Part shown: positions 45,133-56,369 of the stretch, piece after piece
How positions within the stretch are numbered: position 1 is the stretch's first letter
How the letters are laid out: each line of letters begins with the position of its first letter
Assembly: GCA_030144725.1 (NCBI GenBank)
Contig: JASKMD010000012.1
Location: 7,177,095 to 7,241,094, forward strand
DNA from: Haematococcus lacustris
Lineage: Eukaryota; Chlorophyta; Chlorophyceae; Chlamydomonadales; Haematococcaceae
Length of the DNA: 64,000 nt
Reading direction: 5' to 3'
Program-made: the position numbers and the translations under genes
The notes under the pieces: model-generated
Told to the model about the DNA's origin: nothing
Databases searched by the model: none
What the model saw: only the letters and a program-made list of their open reading frames with translations

Positions 45133-45668
45133 CTAGCCTCGTACAGGGCAGTAGCACAGCTCCAGGGGCCGCCCCTCGCTCTCACCGCACGCTGCAGCTT
45201 CAGCGCTGAGTTGCTGACCCGGTCTAGCCACCTGCCCTGGCTGTGGGGTGCAGGGTGCCTGCTGTGAGGGTCCAGGGCGAGGCTCCCGCAGAGCTGCCGG
45301 GGGGCACCGCAGCAGACCCCTCACTGCATTGACATGCCGCTGGCTCCAAGCTCAGGTCCACCTGCTCCTCTGACGGCCCCAACCGCTGCTGGGGGCTGCC
45401 AGCGCCGGTACTCCTCCCAGAGCTTCTCCCATGCGGCCCTCCGGCTGCCCCAGCCTCTCCCTCGTTGACCTTGTGGGCCGGGTGGCCCCCCATGGTGGCG
45501 CTTGCCAGTGGGGTTCACGTCACATATCACGCGGGGATTGGGGATCTCCCCAGGGATAAGAAATGGCAGACTGCGTGCCAATGGTTTGTCTTGTTCGTCT
45601 CTCCATTGAACAGCCTTTGGTGGAGCTGCTACCAGCCTTTGGGCTAAGCCTTGGCAGCATTTGTACAC
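45133..45668 (-). pseudogene. Degenerate Fanzor relic H
   Basis: Minus-strand pieces match the family: AWEKLWEEYRRWQ (compare SWRPLLEEYLKPRW in copy A2), MRGLLRCPPAALRE (compare VRGLMWCHE), and a damaged RuvC-III reading GRWLDRVSNSALKLQRAV, where the catalytic Asp is replaced by Val. Then PLELCY. Several frameshifts separate them. It lies on the opposite strand between the candidate 5' exons and the kinase catalytic exons. Confidence 0.5.
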
Positions 45669-46410
45669 CCTCCAGTGGTGGCCTCCAGTGGCAGAGGCTG
45701 GCTGCCAGCCTGGGCAACACTTGTGGGTTTGGCTCCATCATTCAGTTTGGGTGGAGCTGCTACCAGCCTTCAGGCCTTAGCTTTAGCACCGATCGTGGGA
45801 TCAACTGGCAACGGCTTGCCCGACTTGTAGCTTGGTGTGGGAGCTGTCAGGGTATGCCAAGGCTGTGAGCGTTGGTGCGGGGGCACCTCAAGGCACCACC
45901 ATTGGCATGTCAGACTGTATGCTACAAGTTGGGCGCACCAGGCAGAGGAGGAGGCTCCACCTACCTTACTGGGCCCTTGCGTGCTGACGGCCAAACACCC
46001 AGCCCTTCTGGGTCCCAGCGGTGCTGGCTGGCTGCCTCAAAGCCTTAGTATGACATGACACTTCAAATCTCTTGTTGCCCCAGCTGTCGAGCTTGAAGCT
46101 CCTTCTATAGCCTCCCAACACAATCAAGTGCACATGCTGCCGTGACTTGCTCTACTTCCTGCTCCAGTCCCAGCCCACACTTTGCTCCTCCTTTTCGCTC
46201 CAGCCCACACTGGCCAGGAGGCCCTGGCATATAGCTAAACCATGCATTATGCATGTGGCATGCCCTGCACCTGCCAGCCTCGTCCACATCTGGCGCTGCC
46301 TGCAAGTGATGAAATGCACCCCCCGGGTCCGCACAGGTCCGCTCCTCAAGTAGCGCAAGCAGCAACAGCCACAGCGGCGACCGCCTGTACACACACACCC
46401 TCAGCGGCAG

Positions 46411-49400
46411 ATGTCAGCGGCCTTAAGCTGTTTGCAGTGGGTGGGGAGCAGGCCCGCACCATAGCAGTGGCCAGCCACTGCCCTGAGGACTTGATGTCTC
46501 CGCTGTGGAGCGTGGACAACTTTGTGCTGCTGCGCAAGCTGTACGAGGTGAGCGGCAGGTGACGCTGGTGGGGGAGCGTCACCGTCACACTCATCATGAT
46601 CAGATGTGGTTTACTGAGGGTGGGCACGAGCACCATACTGGTCAACAGCAGCTGACAGCCCTACTTACAGACACCCTTGAACCCTGGGCACCTGCCCCAT
46701 GCGCGCCTACCTGATCCCAGGCATCTCGTAGTTAGTTGGAGCGGCAAACTGCACTGGCTGGGTCAGAAAACAGCTGTATGAGGTGCTGGGTGCGGCTTGA
46801 AACCCTTGGCTGCTGGCAGAGTACTGGCTCTAAGCGCTGAACCTGCTGGCTGTGTCGCTGCCTGGCTGCGGGGGCCCAGGGCGAGCTTGCTTGGGCGCAC
46901 ACTGCGCACCACATTGGACAAGACAGACAAAAGCAGGACCCTGCATTGTGTGATATGCCTCGCAGGGCAGCCTCAGCGTTGTGTGCCAGGCGCGACACAA
47001 GCAGTCAGGGCGCACTGTGGCACTCAAGATCTACAAGCGCAGCAGGCTGCATGACATGGAGCGCTTCCAGGTGCGGGGCACATACCTGGACAACCAGCAG
47101 CTAGACAGCTGTCTTGCTGAAGATTGTCGAGCTGAGTACAGCTGCAGCCATTATGATTGTGTGATCTCACTCAACAGTATGTCTGCTGTTCCTGCTCTTG
47201 TTGCGGTGTAACCCTTCTACGCAGCTGGCCCGCGAGATCTGCCTGCACATACGCCTGCTGCACCCTAACATCGTGTCCCTGTATGCGGCCTGGAAGGACA
47301 GCAAGTACGTGTACCTGGCACTGGAGTGGGTGCCTGGCGGCAACTTGTTCGACCTCATGGTGAGTGGGACTTGTGGCCCTGGCCCCTGGCCCTGTGAAGC
47401 TCCTGTGGTAGTCCCTCATGCAAGTCTAAGCCTGAGCCGCTTAGCTAGGTACTGCTGAGCCAGTCGCTGCTGCACCGCGGCACCCATGTCATGATGGGTG
47501 TGGGCAGCACGTACACCAACCCCACTCGTCAGGATTAGGCTCGCTTGATGCACACATGCCATGCCTTGTGGCTCAAATGCATGCCGTGCATACAGCATGT
47601 GCTAACCAGGCCCCGTAGCCTGTGTTGATGCCTGTGCCACGGTGCCATGTTCAGCGCCCATCCCTCAACAGGCCTACGTGACACCGGCTCTGCCTGCCTG
47701 CGCTGCCTGCTCTGCCTGCTCTACCTGCGCTGGCTGCTCTGCCTGCGCTGCCTGTGCTGCCTGTGCTGCCTGTCCATAAAAAACAATGTCCAGATAAACG
47801 TGTGACTTGACCGAGCCATCGCAGCTCAACATCTGCTAGCATAGTCAGTAGCTTTCCACTGCCAAGCATGGTGTGGGCACAGACTGCAGCCAAAGGCTGG
47901 CACACATCATGTGCACCTCTGCAAGACCTATTAGAAGAGCTCTGCACCACAGGCCAGGCATGGGACTACGTAGCTTTTCTGCCCAATGAATAGCTTTAGC
48001 CTCCTCCACAAGCCAGGCATTGAACATGAAAAACAATGGTCAACGCAGTCGCGACATCACACACGGCTGTATGCAATGCCCATTGCAGGTCAAACGGGGA
48101 GGCAAACTTCCTGAGCAGGAAGCTGGCCCAATAGCGTTGGCACTGTTCAAGTCCTTGGCCTACCTGCACTCCCACAATTTTATCCACAGGTGACTGGGTG
48201 TCGGCTGCTGCCTTCACACTAATCCACATACACAATAATCCCTGCTACCATGCATGGCACCCACAGCCTTACCTTTAGCCACCCTAAAGAGGCAGAGAGG
48301 CTGAAGGTAAGGCTACCTGCTCAACTGGCCTTTCCGGGCCTTTCTGTATTGACAGCCAGACTTCCATCCCCTTTAGGACCCATGACCTTGCAGGGTGGCT
48401 GCAGGTAAGGCCCAGTCAAAGCCAGCCTTGCTGGCATGGCTGAGCAAACCTGATGTACAAAATGTGCCACAGTCAATCAAAGCTGTTGGGAACGTCAGAC
48501 ATGGTCAAACATCCCTAAGTGCTGACATCTACACCAGCTGGACATCATACGGTTAATCTCGACACAGTTTGGTCACGTTCTTGTGCAGGGACGTCAAGCT
48601 GGAGAACATTGTGTTAAATGAGCAGGTGCGAGGTACAAGGGCAGGCCGCAGGCAGTAGCCATGGGCACATGTCTGATTGTGAACACGGCGTATGCAACAT
48701 ACATTTACATGATGTGATGTGAGCGAGCTGCCTGGCTGCAATGCCGGTATTGTTTTGTGTTGCACATGTATGGTAGCAGGGATTATTGTGTATGTAAGTG
48801 TTGCACATCCTGATGGTGTGTAGTGTTGGGGTTCAATCCATGCAGAACCAGGTCAAGCTGTGCGACTTTGGGCTTGCCATTGATCAAACATTTGAGCCCG
48901 CCAACACCCGCCTCGGCACCTTTGGTTACTTTGCTCCCGAGGTGAGCACAGGCAGGCAGCCCAAATGCAATGTGCTGGCGTGACCATACCATGCTGGCCA
49001 CCTCCACTCGGCAACGGATGGTGGGCCCTGGCCCATAGGCCAGGTGGGCCTTGGCCTGATGGTCGCTTCGCTCCACGTTACTGTCTTGTTGGATGACAGG
49101 TGCTAGACTGCCCTTTGAAGATATCCCCCTTTGACTACAAAGGCGACTATCGCATCCGGGGCTACAACTGCAAAGTAGATTGCTGGAGCGCTGGCGTTGT
49201 AACGTATGAGCTGCTCACGGGCAGAGCGCCCTTTGGAGCTGCATCTGTCGCAATGGTTTTGGAGGCTATCCGCACCCGGGCACTGGAGTTCCCTGCACAT
49301 CTCAGCCCAGACGCCAGTGACTTCTTGACCTGCGCCTTGACGCGCAACCCTTTGGACCGCCCCTCAGCTGCAGCGCTGGTTGAGCATTCCTGGTTTGCGT

Positions 49401-49426
49401 CATGCACTCAGGCCATGCACACCTGA
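46411..49426 (+). CDS. Serine/threonine protein kinase, catalytic exons
   Basis: Exons are 46411-46547, 46966-47070, 47225-47359, 48089-48189, 48589-48625, 48846-48941 and 49100-49426 (stop TGA). All GT-AG and in phase. The kinase domain is complete: VALKIYKRSR (ATP-binding Lys), LAREICLHIRLLHPNIV (helix-C Glu), LALEWVPGGNLFDLM, YLHSHNFIHRDVKLENIVLN (catalytic loop), VKLCDFGLAID, GTFGYFAPE, NCKVDCWSAGVVTYELLTGR and a C-terminal lobe ending SAAALVEHSWFAS. The glycine loop is atypical, reading YEGSLSVVCQARHK, so only one clear Gly is seen. The RD catalytic loop and WSAG motif suggest an Aurora/CAMK-like Ser/Thr kinase. I do not name a subfamily. The 5' end is open; exon 1 probably has upstream partners. 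Confidence 0.85.
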
Positions 49427-50900
49427 TGACATGCAGGTCGGCATCACTGCTGCACATGTCAAGAGCAACCATGCAGGCAAGCAGGTGGCTCCCAAGCTCA
49501 TTGTCGCGGAGGGTTGGGTTGAACCCTTCGCATCTGCATGCATGTTGACGGCTCCATGTAGCGGTGCTTATCGCGCAATACAGGTACCCAGATTGTGGCA
49601 CGCCCTTGTGCATGAATGTGCAGATGGCCAATCTGATGTCAGACCATCTCATGCTAGGTTGCACCCACTTGCCACTGAGGGGCCCTGGGTGTTTCAAGAA
49701 ATCATGCAGCTGTCAAGCGTGCCTTAGTGTTGCATCTAAAGGTAAGGATATGACACACACCCATGATGACACAACTGCAGGCCCCTACCTCTTGCGTTTG
49801 AGCTGCGTGGTGCCTATTTCCCACATCATCCAACAGGAAATGTTGTTTATACGCTCTATTGCCAGTACACAAGTTAGTAGACTAGAAAGTTGGGTAGGCT
49901 TCAAGGACAAGGGAACAAATGCGCCATAGTATTTCCTCAACTGTGGACCGCATCAGAGCACAGCACAGTGGCTTTGACACGTTCATAAAACATTAGTGTT
50001 CACGTCAACGTTGCTTGGTAGGTTTCATGTTGAGAACGGCGGTTGACTGCGTTCACAAGCTGACGAAGACTATGCATTGGCAGCACGGCAAGAAGCAGAG
50101 GAGTGTCGCATTTGTTTGGCTCGTGCACAGTCTTGTGGATTCTCGTTTTTCATTTTACTTTTGCAGTGAAACGTACCGAAGCATGCAAGTGCAACCACAG
50201 CCGTGGCTCTGTTGCTGTGGTTTCATAGTGGCTTCAAATGCAGCACGGTAGATTGCCGAAAGGAGGCAGTGATGGGCTCAGTTGCTAATGGGTGACTCCT
50301 ACTATGGTGACTCCTATTACTGCTAACGACTAGACGTCAGGCGACCCCAACTAACAAAACATGACAGGAAACGATAGGAAACCGACCCCTGGTAATCAAA
50401 ACGACGCCGCGTCTCAGCCACGTGGTTTATGTTTGTGTTTCGCACATCACTGGATAGAGGACTCCGTCAGCTATGCGGTGAAACATGTATCATTAAATAC
50501 CGTGCACTGTGCTGAGTGCTATGGCGGCTCGAATCTTGACATTCAAATTCATGTCAATTTTGCTCATGCGGGCCTCGCCGCGACCGACCGCCGCGACCGA
50601 CGTGGCCCAGTAGCATCTGCAAACAGTCAGGGACAGTCGCCGCAGTCAAAACAATTCACATGGCACGCCAAACCGATGTAACGACGCCCCTCCACCCATG
50701 CTTGGAAGTATACAAGGCTGCTGCATTGCTTGACCGCTTCGTGAGTAGTACCTACTACCTGGCCACTCGGTAAGGCCACTCAAGGTGTGTAGGCCATTGC
50801 TACGTTACCTTGCTCGACATGTTGGGTCCGATCCCTCCCGCCCGCCCTCCGCTTGCGTGTCGAGCTTGTGTCCAGCTCCGCCCTGACCCCCTGCTGCTCA
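49427..50900. other. Intergenic
   Basis: Short open frames at 49564-49929 and 50361-50681 lack domains or splice support. Nothing firm seen. Confidence 0.4.
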
Positions 50901-50919
50901 GATGGAGGGGTGGGCAGCC

Positions 50920-51610
50920 CAGGGGCAGCACCAGCACCAGCTGCCTGCTGCTGCCAGGGGGGTGCAGCAGGAGGGGGGGGCAGGTAAGGGGCAGCACCAG
51001 CACCAGCTGCCGGCTGCTGCCAGGGGGGTGCAGCAGGAGGGGGGGGCAGGTAAGGGGCAGCACCAGCACCAGCTGCCGGCTGCTGCCAGGGGGGTGCTGC
51101 CAGGGGGGCTGCCAGGGGGGTGCTGCCAGGGGTGCTGCCAGGGGGGCTGCCAGGGGTGCTGCCAGGGGGGTGCTGCCAGGGGGGTGCTGCCAGGGGGGTG
51201 CTGCCAGGGGGGTGCTGCCAGGGGGGTGCTGCCAGGGGGGTGCTGCCAGGGGGGTGCTGCCAGGGGGGCTGCCAGGGGGTGCTGCCAGGGGGGTGCTGCC
51301 AGGGGGGTGCTGCCAGGGGGGTGCTGCCAGGGGGGTGCTGCCAGGGGGGCTGCCAGGGGGTGCTGCCAGGGGGCTGCCAGGGGGGCTGCCAGGGGGGCTG
51401 CCAGGGGGTGCTGCCAGGGGGCTGCCAGGGGGGCTGCCAGGGGGGCTGCCAGGGGGGCTGCCAGGGGGTGCTGCCAGGGGGCTGCCAGGGGGGCTGCCAG
51501 GGGGGCTGCCAGGGGGGCTGCCAGGGGGTGCTGCCAGGGGGCTGCCAGGGGGGGGCTGCCAGGGGTGCTGCCAGGGGGGCTGGGAGGGGGTGGGGCTGCC
51601 AGGGGGTGGT
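50920..51610. repeat. G-rich minisatellite, 12/14-base units
   Basis: Begins with three copies of a ~60-63-base unit (CAGCACCAGCACCAGCTGCC...), then switches to alternating GGGGGGTGCTGCCA (14) and GGGGGGCTGCCA (12) units. Open in several frames on both strands (Gly/Cys/Gln/Ala or Pro/Gly/Ser/Ala) because stops are absent from the unit. I do not call these frames genes. Confidence 0.9.
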
Positions 51611-51649
51611 CGGGGTGGGCTAGTCATTACTGCAAGGCAAAGTTGAGTC

Positions 51650-53411
51650 ACGCCAAAGTCATTTCCAACCGGCCTGATCGGTGAAATGCAGTGCTATCTT
51701 CTCCAGCAGATGCTTCGTTAAGTAATAAACAAAGTTGACACTCGAAGTTTTGCAAAGTCAGAGTGGTCAGCTCACAACATGCCGATTTGTGCAAGGGGGT
51801 CCCTTTTTCTGTGTGGCTGGCCAGAGAGAGACGCACCTTTGTCGCGTTTGCAGCAATGTCGAGTGTCAACTCGCCCAACGATGGTCTTCCGACGCCGCCT
51901 GTACCAATGAAAAGTTCGCGGAGCGAGCCTGGCGGTCAGGCCGCCCCAACATGGGGTTAGTAATGTTCATGCAACTACTCTCTGAATACCGCATCGTTTT
52001 CAATAGCGTTTGTCACATTGGCAGCCACGGTTTAGTCCGCGTAATCTGACCATCAGCGCTAGCCATTGGAGTCTTTGCTCGCGTACTGCCACATGTGCCC
52101 GCGAACAATTCACAGCGGCGAGACGGGTCTCCTTGGCACGGTGAGCCACATCGCTGTGGCCCCATCTACCTAGCGTAGTGAGCTGGTTCTTCACAAATGG
52201 AATGTCCGGCCAACACCCATCGCGATGCCTGCCGGGCGTGCAGGGTACCTAGACGGGGCCGGTGAAGCATAATCTATCTTCGCTTCTCGCCCAACACATC
52301 ATTTGGGTCGGCGCACACGAAGGTGGCACCGGGGTACCCCCCCCCCCCCCCTCCACTGTGCCCTTCACTGTGTTGCACCCGTTGCACCTAGAGGAAAAGC
52401 GACATAGAATTGTTGTTCTTTACTCATTGGCGGATCTCTTGAAACAAACCGCAAAACAAACAACACAGGCCTCTATGAGTTTGACATCTTCAAAGTTACA
52501 TCATGGTCACCAGGCAGAAATAAGGCCAGGGGGCTGTGGGGTGGCAGTTGAGCTATGAAACTTTGCACGCAGGTGGATGGCATGTAGGGGAGTGTAACTC
52601 TCAGAGGAGCCGAGTCCAAACTCTGTCGTGGTGTGGAGTTGTGTGACTGACTGCATGGCTCTGGCCCTGAGATCGGCTAAGGGAGTTGGGGGTCACAGAT
52701 CAAAGTGAGCGTATGGGTTATCTGAGTATGAGCGTTTGTAACACTGTCCTAGAGGAGCTTAACCTAGTAAGTAGCATGTTGTAAGTCCGAATAGTCGAGC
52801 TGTGGCATTGCCCTCTAGGTATGAGGGGTAGGTGGGCTCATTGCCACATTCCCGCAACCGCTTTCCGATCCGACTGCTGCTGCCGACGCGCAAGCTCATG
52901 TAGAGCAGCCCAAGTGACGCGCGCGGTCGAAGCGATGACTGCATGCTCCGCTACGGCTCAAATTTGAATCACTAACTTTGACGCTTTGCTGTGCACGGCC
53001 TACTCTGTGTTTAATTATTCTGGATGGGTGAAAGGTAGCTGGCTGGGTTGGCTACATTCTGAGCCAGCTATCATAAATTTTGGCGCAGCGAGTGCAGAGT
53101 TACAGCCGTCCTACTACCAGGGGTCGGTTTACTGCCATTTTTTGAATGTTGGGAGCGCCTGACTGGCGGGCTGAAATGTGATTGTAATACTGGCTCGATG
53201 CCAGGCGCAGTTCGCTTATTGATGCCGCTACATACCACTAGTACGACTGATGGTGAGCAGCTGAGGTGTGTCCGTGATCGCTTGCGCCGGCATGGCCTCA
53301 CTCGCAACAGTGAACGCGCCGCTTGCCAGTAGATGCATTATAATTCGCAGCTGTCAATGTTACAAACGCTATCGAAAACGGTGCAGTATTGAGTGAGTAT
53401 TTGCATGAAGA
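51650..53411. other. Intergenic
   Basis: No recognisable gene on either strand. It includes a C run at 52337-52350. Confidence 0.4.
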
Positions 53412-53870
53412 TTACCAACCCCATGTTGGGACATCCTGACTGACCTTGGGCAGCCGGTCAATGACCCGCTTGTAGCCCTGTTGGTACTCCTTGCCAACGG
53501 GGGGCAGAGCTTCCAAGTCCTCATAGCTGCACAGCTCTATGGGGCGCTGCATGCTCTCCCCAATGCGCTGCGAGTTCAGGCACCCGTTGGTGTCGCGGTC
53601 CAGCCACCTGCCCCATGGGGGGGCGTGGGGTGGTGGGGCTGGGCCAGGTGCGGCAGGGAGGGGCTGGGCCTGGGCTGGCGGATGGGTGGGTCCCTGGGCA
53701 GGTGGGGGAGGGGGTGGCTCCTGGGCAGGGGCAGGGGGGTCCTGGGCAGGGGCAGGGGGGTCCTGGGCAGGTGGGTGCTCAGCTGGGGGAGGGGGATGGG
53801 GGTTGAGCGATGGCACCACTGGGAGGCTCCCAACCCCCTTGAAAAGGGGGTGTGTCCGTTTCACGCGGTT
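53412..53870 (-). pseudogene. Fanzor relic E (linker, RuvC-III, C-terminal block)
   Basis: A single open minus-strand frame reads through the Pro-rich linker (tandem PAPAQDPPAPAQ units), RuvC-III GRWLDRDTNGCLNSQRIGES with canonical D-R-D-x-N, then PIELCSYEDLEALPPVGKEY and RVIDRLPKV, and is cut at about 53445. This is the least damaged class B RuvC-III exon, but RuvC-I and II and the 3' flank are missing. Confidence 0.75.
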
Positions 53871-54645
53871 TATTTCTCGTACAGTTTGCGGATTGATCAA
53901 CGAAGCACATCAGTATGTAGAGGGTTCGCTTGGCTACATGGAACGGCTGTCCTGAGCGTCCATGACTATGTATATGATGCACTGCTTAGGCGTGAACCCG
54001 GCCTATGTTTTGTGGGCAGATATCACCATGCACGCCTCCTCCACCCTCGACCTTCTTAATGACGCCGTGATGAAGCAAACGCAAGTATGTGTGCAGTCGC
54101 GCTTTGTGTTGCGATGGCCGAAATCGCGAGTTTGAAACCTAAGATGCTGGAATGCTTCTTTAACGCACCCACACCACTGCTGATGCTGCGTCTAGAACAG
54201 CCGCATATTTATTAACATCTATTACCTTTCACTTGTCATTTGTGTCGCTCGCGCTGTCAAGCGAGAGACGGAGTGGTTGTATGTTGTAGCGGTTCATCAA
54301 GACACTATGTGCACCCTTCACTTCTTGTTACAGTAGACTATGTGGCCTGATAGTCAAACTGACCGCGGGACTCTTCATACTTGAGCCTTTTCTGCTCGTT
54401 CCCCTGGTTATGCGCTTTGTTTGTTGTAGCTAGAGCATATGCGTAGGTGCGAAGCCTTCGTTGTGTCGCTACATCGTTTTGGGACATCACCACCGAGACA
54501 TGTGCTTCGGTCCACGGTGCCATGACCTGCTGCACTCCCTCGCACCTCGTGTCCTCCCACATGGCCCCACTCGCACCTGCAGGCCTCTACACTCCATAGC
54601 AAAGGCCCCTGGCACTAGATTTTGTTTGCCACTTTTGCTTTAGCA
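53871..54645. other. Intergenic
   Basis: No supported gene; the overlapping small frames have no domain. Confidence 0.4.
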
Positions 54646-55717
54646 TCAATCCATGCCGCAGTGGCATGCCACAACGTGCATACCCCACTGGCTGGGTACA
54701 ATTGATGAGCAACAAGTATCTAAGAGCAAACATCTAGTAGGACTGCAAGCACCCATCGCAGATGTGGTAGCAGAACACCCTTCCCAAGCAACTGCAACTC
54801 TTGCCCCATATGCTAGAGCATATGCCTTCTGCCAGCCTGCCACTAGGGTGTTGCCAACTGGCTGATCCCTGGGCGGCACCTTGTGGTAAAGGAGATAGGC
54901 CCTGAGCTGCTCGCGTGTGAACTGGGTTGCCTCCTTGGCTGAGGTATTGCTGTAGTCTGCACCCCGTGCGTGTTGCTGGAATGCCTGCTGCAGCTGCTGC
55001 AGGGGGGCTAGGGTGGGCACGTTCAACACCATCTTGGCGTTCCCGTCTACCATGCACGCTGACTCCTCCGCCTTGCGTGCTGCCTTGGCCTCCCGGTTGT
55101 CGTCTGCTGAGGTTGTCTCCTTGTCACGCTGTTGCTTGCGGAGCGTGAGGAGCCGAGCCTCAAAGTCTGCCAAGTCGATGTTGGCGAGTGCCCCAGGGCA
55201 GTGACACCCTGGAGCGCATCAGGAGATCCCACTTGTCCTTGTGGTCCTTGCTGAAGCCCTTGTTGGCTGCGTCCACCTGTGCCCGCAGCTGCTCCAGCTT
55301 GATGTTGGTGGTGGTCAGCTGCTGCTTGGTGTGGGCCAGCTCAGTGCGGGCCGCTGCCACGTCTTTCTGAGCGGCCTCCAGGGCAGCCGCTGTGTCAGTG
55401 AGTTGGGCTTGTGTGGCCTGCAGCTGCTGCAAGAACGCCTCCTCCAGCTGCTCGACCTGCTGCACCCACCCGAGCAGGTCTAACTCCCACTGCTGGTCAC
55501 GCTGACTAGCAAAGACCATCAGGCTGCAGTGCCGCTCCCTCAGCTGGCTGTACAGCTGCTGGGAGCTGAGAAGGTCAGCAGTGACGGCTGCATGTGCAGC
55601 GGTGAGGGCTGCATGCGCTGCGGTGAGCTGCTCCATGCTCTTGGCTGCCTCATGCCCAGCCTGGGTCTTTGCACCATTGGCTCTGCTTGCTCTCGTGTGT
55701 TTTGGGACGGGTGGCAT
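54646..55717 (-). pseudogene. Coiled-coil / SAP-like element protein, frameshifted
   Basis: The minus-strand frame 55717-55160 starts MPPVPKHTRASRANGAKTQA and is a long Ala/Gln/Leu-rich coiled coil (LTAAHAALTAAHAAVTADLL; QVEQLEEAFLQQLQATQAQL). Near 55175 the reading must slip one base to continue as NIDLADFEARLLTLRKQQRD, another charged helix. Then FTREQLRAYLLYHKVPPRDQ, which looks like a SAP-type DNA-binding helix pair. It ends at 54646. The design (coiled coil plus SAP-like motif) is typical of proteins encoded by algal mobile elements, but I cannot name a family. The frameshift could be a short unseen intron or an assembly error. Confidence 0.5.
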
Positions 55718-55859
55718 GTCAGGCAGAAGGGCAATGAGGAGGTGCTGGGAGGTGGTGGTAGGCAGCTGGGCCTGCTAGGGTGGGCTGTTGGCAGGTACTG
55801 TGGGCAGGAAGGGTCAATGGTGCTTGGGCTCCTGCAATTGACAATCCATGGCTCACTGA

Positions 55860-56330
55860 GCTTTGCGAGTAATATTGCTTCTTCTGTCACAGCTGGGCAT
55901 ATGAGTAGAGTAGTCTTTGAAAGTGCGGTCATCACAAAAATAAGACATCTCTATGAGTTTTAGCTGGATTTTCTGATTGACATCAAAATCCTACCTGCTT
56001 CGCTGAGCCGCAGCTGAAGCTTGGAGTACCCTTTTAGGTGTGCCGTGGTGTACTCGGAAACTCCTGCATCATCAGATGTTCGCGCAGGAATGGTGGCAAC
56101 TGCTGCGCACCAACAGCACGCCTGCACTGCGCGATGTCTTGAGGGTGGCCGGCGGATCCCAACCACCCTATAGACCACAATCGAAGCAGCTGCTGGTTGC
56201 TGCCGCAACTAGAGTCCTCGTTTAAGCCATGCCGCGCGGGGCTAAAGCCATCGCCCTGCTCTCGGAGCAATCGGTCGCATGTAACGGTTTTACATGCCAA
56301 AACATCAGAGTTGGGAGGCCCTGAACTTAA
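55860..56330 (+). repeat. Flanking direct repeat, left copy
   Basis: Homologous in the same orientation to 61905-62455. The inner part (CTGCACTGCGCGATGTCTTG, GGCCGGCGGATCCCAACCAC, CATGCCGCGCGGGGCTAAAG) is over 90% alike and the left part weaker. Both copies diverge right after GTTGGGAGGCCCTGA. Relative to the right copy, this one lacks two short segments, about 15 and 45 bases. Confidence 0.8.
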
Positions 56331-56369
56331 GGCGCGACCGTGGTCGGTTAATATTACCCTGGTGTTATC

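Noticed and set aside
50800..51684. Collagen-like PPGSPPGS frame (minus) and Gly/Cys frames (+)
   Set aside because: A short repeat without stop codons gives open frames on both strands. There is no flanking unique domain or splice signal. A collagen gene would need longer regular G-x-y outside the minisatellite.
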